Shown in pieces: positions 56,603 to 64,000 of a stretch of 64,000 bases of DNA. The notes beneath the pieces are model-generated. The model did no database searches. It saw nothing but the letters and a program-made list of their open reading frames with translations, and had not been told where the DNA came from. Position numbers and translations under genes: made by a program. Positions within the stretch are counted from its first letter, which is position 1, and the number at the start of each line of letters is the position of its first letter. This DNA comes from Sorex araneus (taxonomy: Eukaryota; Chordata; Mammalia; Eulipotyphla; Soricidae). Location: the NCBI RefSeq assembly GCF_027595985.1, contig NC_073305.1:114648259-114712258 (forward strand), read 5' to 3'.

Positions 56603-58940
56603 GATAAAGATAAAGGACACAAGAATACCAAGGAGTTGTTGTTGAGTTGGTACTCTTGAGTTCTTACTATACCATGTTTCCCCACGCCTTTCTAGGCCAT
56701 TTGTTATTAAAATTTTGACATATTCATACAATGATCTTTATTTATACAGAGCAGTCTATACTTCAAATGAGTTCATCAGAGTGTTAATACAATGTTTTAT
56801 TAACTAGGTATTAATTTCCTTCTATAATATCCACAACCCTGATGTGGCTTAGAACTAGGTACAGCAGTCTGAGTTTCTAGCAGTTTCTAGTTTGGTGACT
56901 TGCCTGTGGGCCTAGGGAAAGTGATTGATAGAGTGGCTGACAAAGTGGTTGACAGACATAGTAGGCTGCAGTTTTCTGAAATCTTGGACGACATTCCTCT
57001 GTTGAAACATTCCAATTCCTTCTGTTAACATATGGATAATGTTTCAATTTAAAATTATTCTCTTTCCAGAGTGATTCTAATGCAATCTGTATGTTCTCTT
57101 TCTGTCTTCTTAATCTCTCAAAAATTGATGTTAATTTTCTATTTTGGGTCTACTTTAGTTGTATTTTAAACCTATTTCTATATTTTTTTGTATTCTGGAG
57201 GACAATCTTTTTGGAATTCATAACCCATTACTGTTGTGATCCACCATCTGTCTCAGAAAACATAAAGCCTATTTACATAGTTATTTAGACTTTGAGATTT
57301 GCACAATTTTATTTTCCATGATCAGTTCATTTATGTGATGGAAAACAGTTTGTCTTTGACAGTTTTCTGATTCTTGTCAAAAATGAAACTTGGATATTGA
57401 TTGTCCAAGGTTCTTTACACTATTGAAAAGAAATGAAATGTAAAAAACACAATTTGATAAACAATTTCTACAGCTCGTGGAAAGAAGAAGTGCATTTAAA
57501 TAAATTATAGGTTGTCAGTCTTTTTTGTTAGAATTTAAGATTAAGCCACATGCATTTAAATAATGCTCTTAAAGACATTCTATTTTATAAATTTATACTT
57601 ATTTATATATTTATTAAGGTGGATACAATTTAAAATTCTTCTTCTAGGCTCTCTAGTGAGCATTTTCACTACAGATGAAGTACATCAGTATCTCTGCTAA
57701 GGAAAACATGTATTAGAGGAGGCACTATAAATTGTCATTTTATATGATGATAATAGATGTTCATGGGAAATATTTCCGTATCTAGAGCAGTTTGTGCTGA
57801 GCTCCCTATAATGTACACAAAATTTCTTGTTCAAATATATTTTGGGGATGCACATTAGTTTTTGAGGACAACAGAGACCTCAGAGTTTTCCCCTATATGT
57901 TAATATTCTTTTCTTGACAGTTTCCTCCTAAGCTTTACTGAGCTAAAAATTCTAGGTGCTTTGGGGTAAGCAGGTTAGGTTTAAGCCTTCATATCAGAGA
58001 AGCATTGAGAGATTTGTATTATTTATGCAGTACCCGAAGGAAACACCAATAAGTGCTTTACAAGTAACAGAAATCATCTGACAGTAATGAAATCATGTTC
58101 TTCCAGAACAAATAATATAAGGCCCTAGAGGTAGTAGGGACAGAAAAGAGTACAGTACAAGCAATACACTTTTGTATACTCTGGGGTAGAGCAGCATGCA
58201 ACACTCAGTTATTAGAAGTATAAAGCTTCATAAGGGAAGGGAATATGCTGGATTCCTTTGCAGCAGAAATAGGATCTGTGTAGAGGCACACATGTTGGGA
58301 GGTCTGTGGGGGAGGATGACGTAGGGTTGCTGGCCCAAAGTTGTGAGTCCCTGAATCCCATGGTTAAAGATGCCAGAGAAGATGACAAGGCTAGAGGAAG
58401 GAGTGGGGGTAGAGGGCGGGTGGCATGGACCGGGGGCTGCAGGAAGGATGAGGAAGAGATATTAGCAGGTGCAGAGTCATGGGGAGGCTGGAAGGTGAAG
58501 AGAAGCCAAAACAGAGTGGGAGAAACAGAGTCTGAACAGCAGGAAAGGAAAGTGGACTTGGCAGTTTCATTTGGCATCCACTGGAGTAGAGAACTGGTGA
58601 AAAAGAGACCAATGAGAAGGAGTTTTGTAAGTCAAGGCAGAATGTGATGAATGTCTTGGCAGCAAAGAGAAATTAAAAAGAACATATTTTAAGGGGAAAT
58701 GTTTTTAAATTAGATTTGAGGATATACAGATGAAGAGTTCATGAACCTGGTTATCAATCTGAATCTCCTCAGTTACTTTTCCCCTAATTACTCCCATAGT
58801 CATCAGTCCCTTTTTATAAAAATCTTTGCTTCACTTTTTATTAGGATTGTTTTCCCACCTTTCATTGGAAGATATGACCATTTTCTCAGAGCTATATTTC
58901 TTCTGGTTTGTCTCTTTCATCACTATGTACTTGTACATAA
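56600..58940. other. Unclassified intergenic DNA
   Basis: Non-repetitive to the eye. The purine-rich stretch at 58300-58640 yields open frames on both strands, but these are compositional and resemble no family I know. Confidence 0.5.
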
Positions 58941-58941
58941 A

Positions 58942-58946
58942 CATGC

Positions 58947-58978
<32 letters not shown>

Positions 58979-58984
58979 GTATAC
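58942..58984. repeat. (AT)n microsatellite
   Basis: AT repeats interrupted by single GT and CGT steps. Confidence 0.9.
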
Positions 58985-59271
58985 ACAACCTGAACAGAAC
59001 TCCAAGAGAATTTTAGCACTTCTGCTGTTAGATATTGCCTTGGAGATAAATACTAGAATCTCAGATGATGTAAAAACAAAATTTCCTTTATATGCATATT
59101 ATTGAAAAGTATCTCTTCTTTTATATCATTATCCTCTAGGCACAAAATCTCACCTCTGCATATCCAAATAGTCACCAGAGCCAGGAGATTTCTCCTCAGA
59201 ATCTGTTTTACCTATCTTTCTTTTATTTTTTTAAACACATGTGCTTTTAAAACTTTTTTGTTTTATTTTTA

Positions 59272-59302
<31 letters not shown>
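59272..59302. repeat. (ATT)n microsatellite on a SINE tail
   Basis: About ten ATT units at the tail side of the reverse SINE that follows, the complement of an (AAT)n tail. Confidence 0.93.
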
Positions 59303-59475
59303 TTGTTCTTTTGGGTAAAAACCCTGATGATGCTTGGGGATTATTTCTGGCTCTGCACTCAGGAATTACTCCTGGTATTGCTTGGGGGACCATATGGGAT
59401 GTCAGGGATTGAAACCAGATTGGCCACATGCAAGACAAATGCCCTTCCCTCTGTACGATCATTTTGTCCCCTCTT
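59303..59475 (-). mobile_element. SOR-type SINE, reverse
   Basis: TTCTTTTGGGTAAAAACCC, GGCTCTGCACTCAGGAATTA, GGGGGACCATATGGGATGTC and GATTGAAACCAGATTGGC. Confidence 0.85.
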
Positions 59476-60400
59476 TTACCTTAATATTTCAGTTCAGATA
59501 CATCTTTTCCTTTGACTTTTGAGGGTCTGTCTCTGCTAGCTACCTTTGGTGATTCAGTACCCTTCAGACAGTTTCTCTGTGAGAACATCGATCCTATTTT
59601 TGTGAAAAATTCTAATTAGTATTTATTCAACTGCTTCTCAAATTTATTCTAAGTCCAATTTGAATTTCACCCTTCATGTATACCATCTTTAACTGTAATA
59701 AAATCCATCTATTGACTCTTTTCTCAACTATGTCTTGTGCTATGCCTTCATCGTTGTTCATCAGTTTGGTTACTCTTTGTTTCTTCCTTCTTAAAGTCCT
59801 TATTTTTGCTTCTTTAAATTCTAGCCATACTTCAACGTGTTCCACCAAGAAACTTCCTTTTACTACTCTGTGGGGTAAAGTCACTATAATAAAGAGGTCA
59901 GATGAATAACCAAAAAAGACTCCCACCCCTCTGTTATACAGTAAATTAGAAGTATACAGGAAGTCTGAGATGGATAACTCACAATTGTCTGTGAAGTGAT
60001 TCATAGGTCTTTTTCATTGTTCTACTCATTATCCTGGTGATATTTTTTAATGAGCGTAAAGTGTACAGGTGTCCATTCCAGTTTGCAGTCAATGTTAAAG
60101 AGAAAGTTGAGGATGGAACCATATCCTTCAAAGGTGTGACCTATCTGAAACTCTATAGCCCCTGTCATTCACATCTTCTGAGCCGTACTTAGTCACATGA
60201 GCACATTTAGCTGTAAGGGTGACTGGAAATGAATCTTCTATCTAGAAGTTTGATATTAGCTAAGATTTTATCTTGCTAAAAATGTATGGGGAAATGTTGA
60301 AGTTCAGGAGAAGTGGAGAAAGTGCTGATGGAAGGTAGGTAAATCATTATTCTGTGCTATACACTACCAATCCTAGCCGATAGGGCCTCTACTATCTATG
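59476..60400. other. Unclassified intergenic DNA
   Basis: Nothing recognised. An (AT)n run follows at about 60402-60428. Confidence 0.45.
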
Positions 60401-60679
60401 CTGACATATATATATATATATATATATAATTATTCAAATCACTTAGAAATCTTTTGTCTAAAATATGAGCTTTTTAATGACCTGATGATATGATGTTTGT
60501 GTTTTGTGTACCTTGTGTAGTAATTAGTACCTGATGAGTGTGTTAAAATGATTATTCTTGAAAGTTATGGCATTGACATAACTTTTCTATTTGAACATGA
60601 TTGGAGTAGCACCACTCCAATAAAAGTGATGGAGAGGGAAATTTATTCTTCCATATAACAATGAGAGGCAGAGTCTCCT

Positions 60680-61340
60680 GCCCCCATGCCTGGCTGTCTT
60701 CATCAGGGCCCATTGGAGGGGGGTGAGCTGAGTTTCCCTCTCCACCCAGAGCAGAGCCCCAGCAGCCGAAGACCTCCAGAACCCAGTCACAGACATGCTC
60801 AAGGCCACTTTCCACATGCTCGGACCAGCCTCAAGCATGAAGAAACCGGCAGAGGAACCCAGGTGTGCAGGACCTGGGGCTGAGATCTCCAAGCCTGCTT
60901 GGATACAGACTGAGCCTCCTTCACACAGATTCCCCTTTTTCCAGTAGCTAGGCAGTCACACCCACAAACTGCCCCTGGTGTAGTGTAATCCCATCGAAGG
61001 CCAAGATCCATAGTCTATAAAACAAAGCTCCTGGAAGCGATCTCTTATTGTTTAGTTCTTCTTCTCAGAGAACCCAGCAAGCTACAGAGAGTATCCTGCC
61101 CACACGGCAGAGCCTGGCAAGCTCCCTGTGGCATATTCAATATGCCAAAAACAGTAACAATTATGAGTCTCATTCTCCTGACTCTGAAAGAGCCTCCAAT
61201 GCGGCACCCTTGGGAAGGATGAGTAAAGAGAGGCTGCTAAAATCTCAGGGCAAGGACGAATGGAGATGTTACTGGTGTCCGCTTGAGAAAATCAATGAAC
61301 AATGGGATGACAATGATTCAGTAATACAGTGATAACAATG
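60680..61340 (+). mobile_element. Composite retroposon copy B (upstream and middle modules plus SINE-like tail)
   Basis: GAGCTGAGTTTCCCTCTCCA with CCTCCAGAACCCAGTCACAG matches the upstream module of copy D. CAGTCACACCCACAAACTGC with TAGTCTATAAAACAAAGCTC is the middle module with a TATA-like core. The tail (GCCAAAAACAGTAACAATTA, AGAGCCTCCAATGCGGCACC, GTAAAGAGAGGCTGCTAAAA) matches copy A and the second SINE. It ends in GTGATAACAATG without an A-tail. Confidence 0.82.
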
Positions 61341-61987
61341 AGAGAAGATTTATTTTTAGCAGTAGAGTGAGAAACTTCGGAGAGAAGAGTGTTGAAGAGA
61401 GAGTGTGCTTCTTGTCTTTTGAAGTGAATACTCTCATATATTGAGGTTCTTAATTGGAAAATGGCAGGACCCAATATCCTGTTTCTCAGTTTCCATGTGC
61501 TCATAGGGAATATTTCCCTACAGGCTTACAGAATATAGACCAATGCACTCTAATCTTTAGGCTGCTATGTCCAACCCACCGGCTGACTTGGGTGGTCTCT
61601 TTAATGACTTCACATAAGCAAGAAGTTTCTTCTCTCTTTTGTACCTAATGAGTCTCCCAGGGATGAAGATTGAAGGTGTTTGTATGTGGTGGGAGACATA
61701 GTAGGCGAGTAGTGGAACTTTGGGTCCTCATAAACTCCCCAAGCCTCATTATTTTGTGTATCCAAATAATAGATGATCCACTGGTGTCATATAACTATAG
61801 CTTTTTATATTCCCCTACCATGTCGTACTCCTGATGTTAATTTCTACTTTTACAGAAGCATGAGAGTTATAGACTTACCCTTCACTCTAAAAGTAGAACA
61901 GCCCTATTTGATATGGTTGAGTAGGTTATTTTTTGAATCTAGAAATGCCATTACTATTAATTTATAATGCTCTGCTTCTCCCACCCC
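61341..61987. other. Unclassified intergenic DNA
   Basis: No repeat or gene recognised. Confidence 0.45.
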
Positions 61988-62085
61988 TTGGTTTTTGGGT
62001 CACACCCAGTGGCACTTAAGGTCAGGGATTGAACTGGGCTTGGCTACAGTAAGACAAGATCCTTATCCTTATACTACTAGGCTAT
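61988..62085 (-). mobile_element. SOR-type SINE with internal deletion
   Basis: GGTTTTTGGGTCACACCCAG passes directly to GGTCAGGGATTGAACTGGGC, so the middle of the element is missing. The head end is decayed. Confidence 0.72.
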
Positions 62086-62104
62086 ATGACAACATTTTCT
62101 CCCA

Positions 62105-62412
62105 TTTGTTTTATTGAATAACTTTGGGGTAAAGTTACAGACTTACAAACTTTTGTGACTATGTTTCAGTCATACAATGATCGAGTGATCGAGTATCCAT
62201 CCCTTCACCAGTGCCCATTCTCCATCACCAATGATCCCAGTATCCCCCCCCACCACTTCCACGCCATACCCCCACCTAACCCCGCCTCTGTGGCAGAGCA
62301 TTTCCTTTTGCTGTCTCTCTCTCCTTATGGGTGCTGTGGTTTGCAGTAGAGGTATTGAATTGCCATCATTCGATCTGCAGTCTACTTTCAGCATGCATCT
62401 CCCATCCTATAT
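62105..62412 (-). mobile_element. L1 3' UTR, reverse
   Basis: GTTTCAGTCATACAATGATC, ATCCCTTCACCAGTGCCCAT, a C-rich tract, GCTGTGGTTTGCAGTAGAGG and CAGTCTACTTTCAGCATGCA are the exact antisense order of the copy at 10.6-10.9 kb. Confidence 0.88.
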
Positions 62413-64000
62413 GGCAATATTTTTTGTATCATTCTCCAACCCCAAAATTAAACCACTCAGGCCAAATAAAAATGTTCTTTGGGCTTAACGTGCTAGAGTG
62501 CTTACTCTAAATGTGGGAGCTGCCAGTATGATAAGTGGCCCCATTACATGATTCCCCAAGCATCCCTGAATACGTTCCCCAAAATATTCTTTATTTGTCT
62601 AGTGAGATAAGCATAAATTTTGCCCATTTGGCCAAGATATTGTAGCCTTCTCAGAGGCAATGAATGGAAGGACACCAGGGCAGACAAGTATCTGATTGTA
62701 TAACAAAAACTGCATATTTATTAAAGTATTAACCTAAAAGTGTTTTGACATTTGTCAAACTTTCCTCATGCCAAATGAAATGCCCTTAAATATAATGATA
62801 ACAGATCCAAGGAGTTTATGTACAGGCCCATGATCTCACTGAAACCTTCTAACATCTGTGTGAGACAGAATTATCCTCCTTTATGAGAGGAATCACAAAC
62901 CAAGAAAGGAAGCTAAGACTTAGAGGAAGTTGAACTTACCCAATATGATGTGAGTGTGCAGGGACAGATTTCAAGTCTGGTTTTATGATTTCAAGTCCAA
63001 CTCCTTCCCACACACCACAAATTTATATCTGCTGCATTAAAGATGAACAATAAGATAAGCAGAAATTCTGAACATAAATAAGGGTTATTTTTCAAGAGAG
63101 GCATGATTTAACAGACAAATCTATATTGCCAAAGGAGATAATACAGCTTAGTTTAGAAATTTGGAGATATCTGGTAGAAGTCATTTAAAAGCTTTTTTTA
63201 GACAAATCATCTTACAGAGGCAAAAGATTTTAACTATAGATGCTATGGTATTGCTAGAAACACATTTCAGAACCATGCACTCTAGGCCAACTATTAGAAA
63301 AACCCAAATGAGCAAAGCAAGAGGGCTGTGGGGGTAGGGTAAGGATAGGAGGATTTTAGCAAAAAGTAGCATCATCCTGCTACTGACAGACTATGTCGGG
63401 ATGCTGAATCCTGCAGAGAAACACCAGGGAGTATGTGAAATAAGTCACATCAGTACAAGGTAGTGGTTTCCTAGCACGAGAAAAAGAACAGAGGAATATG
63501 AAAAAATAATAGTCCAGATGGTCAAGAAGCCATTAACATCATTAACAAGCACTGTCACACTGAATGAGGCTGGCAAAACAGCTCTCTAAGTTTCTTTCAT
63601 TTAAAAAGTAAGATTTTTTAAAAGGTTCAGAGAGGTATTCTCATAATAATGTAAATGTTCTGGCAAAATGGCAAACAAAGGGATAAAAAGAGGCTGAGTA
63701 ACAACACATGATTTTGAGGCAGCAGTATAAAGAAGGGACTGAGGATTCAAGGGGCATCGATTTCATTGCGGGGACACAACTGAACCCCAATTCTTCCTCT
63801 GTGTAAGTGGAATGCACGAAGTCTGCTAGTATATTCACAGGAAAACTGGAAAGTAGGTTTTCATGTTCTCAGTATGAAATAAAGAATTGCCTTCAACTTA
63901 TTAAATTATAAGTTGATATAACTAGCTTATAGATATAATTTCAAAGTAATGTCAGAAAATTCAGACTATTCTGTCCAATAGATCTCTTACAGAGATTATC
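62413..64000. other. Unclassified intergenic DNA to the window end
   Basis: AT-rich and without a recognisable gene, RNA or repeat. No further exon was found. Confidence 0.5.

Noticed and set aside
58306-58647. 113-121-codon frames on both strands
   Set aside because: The stretch is purine-rich on one strand. Both frames are biased in composition and neither resembles a protein family.

Overview
The window reads as mammalian nuclear DNA from a shrew (family Soricidae, most likely Sorex). The reason is the dense coverage by a tRNA-headed SINE whose RNA polymerase III A and B boxes and CCCATATGGTCCCCTGAGCA core I recognise as the SOR family of shrews. A second, SOR-related SINE and a young L1 family with its own 3' UTR accompany it. 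I find only one protein-coding gene. Everything else is intronic or intergenic DNA built mostly of retroposons and simple repeats.

The gene is SPACA1 (sperm acrosome membrane-associated protein 1), complete on the + strand in seven exons: 28125-28428, 36133-36189, 40583-40684, 41318-41424, 42207-42342, 50730-50850 and 51396-51552. All splice sites are GT-AG and the phases join without a break into 984 nt, or 327 codons plus a stop. The product has a signal peptide, an unusually long acidic N-terminal ectodomain, an eight-cysteine luminal domain, one membrane helix and a short cytosolic tail ending in DDALSEWNE. Three AATAAA signals follow the stop. A 43-codon upstream ORF ends inside the start codon (ATGA).

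Layout. 1-9 kb: SINEs, old L1 tails and much sequence I cannot classify. 9.2-16.6 kb: L1-rich, with a clean L1 insertion at 10274-10954 (18-bp target duplication), a SINE-head/L1 chimera at 13057-14284, and a 5'-inverted L1 at 14434-16525 whose single origin is shown by a perfect 13-bp target duplication. 18.0-19.7 kb: two related LTRs in convergent orientation. 20-27.5 kb: SINEs, large microsatellites including a ~270-bp (TTTC)n, and a composite repeat at 23.9-24.3 kb. 28.1-51.6 kb: SPACA1; intron 5 also holds a third related LTR and an unrecognised block with protein-like segments. 52.3-55.6 kb: two inverted copies of a composite retroposon. 56-64 kb: mostly unclassified sequence, microsatellites, and a further composite copy at 60.7-61.3 kb.

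The best candidate for something undescribed is that composite retroposon. Four copies share a middle module of about 100 bp, but two end in an L1 3' UTR-like tail and two in a SOR-related SINE tail. One copy also carries a tandem repeat with a period of about 370 bp. This is an SVA-like architecture, inferred by eye from the sequence alone. Limits: repeat boundaries are approximate unless a target duplication is given, and old interspersed repeats are surely under-called.
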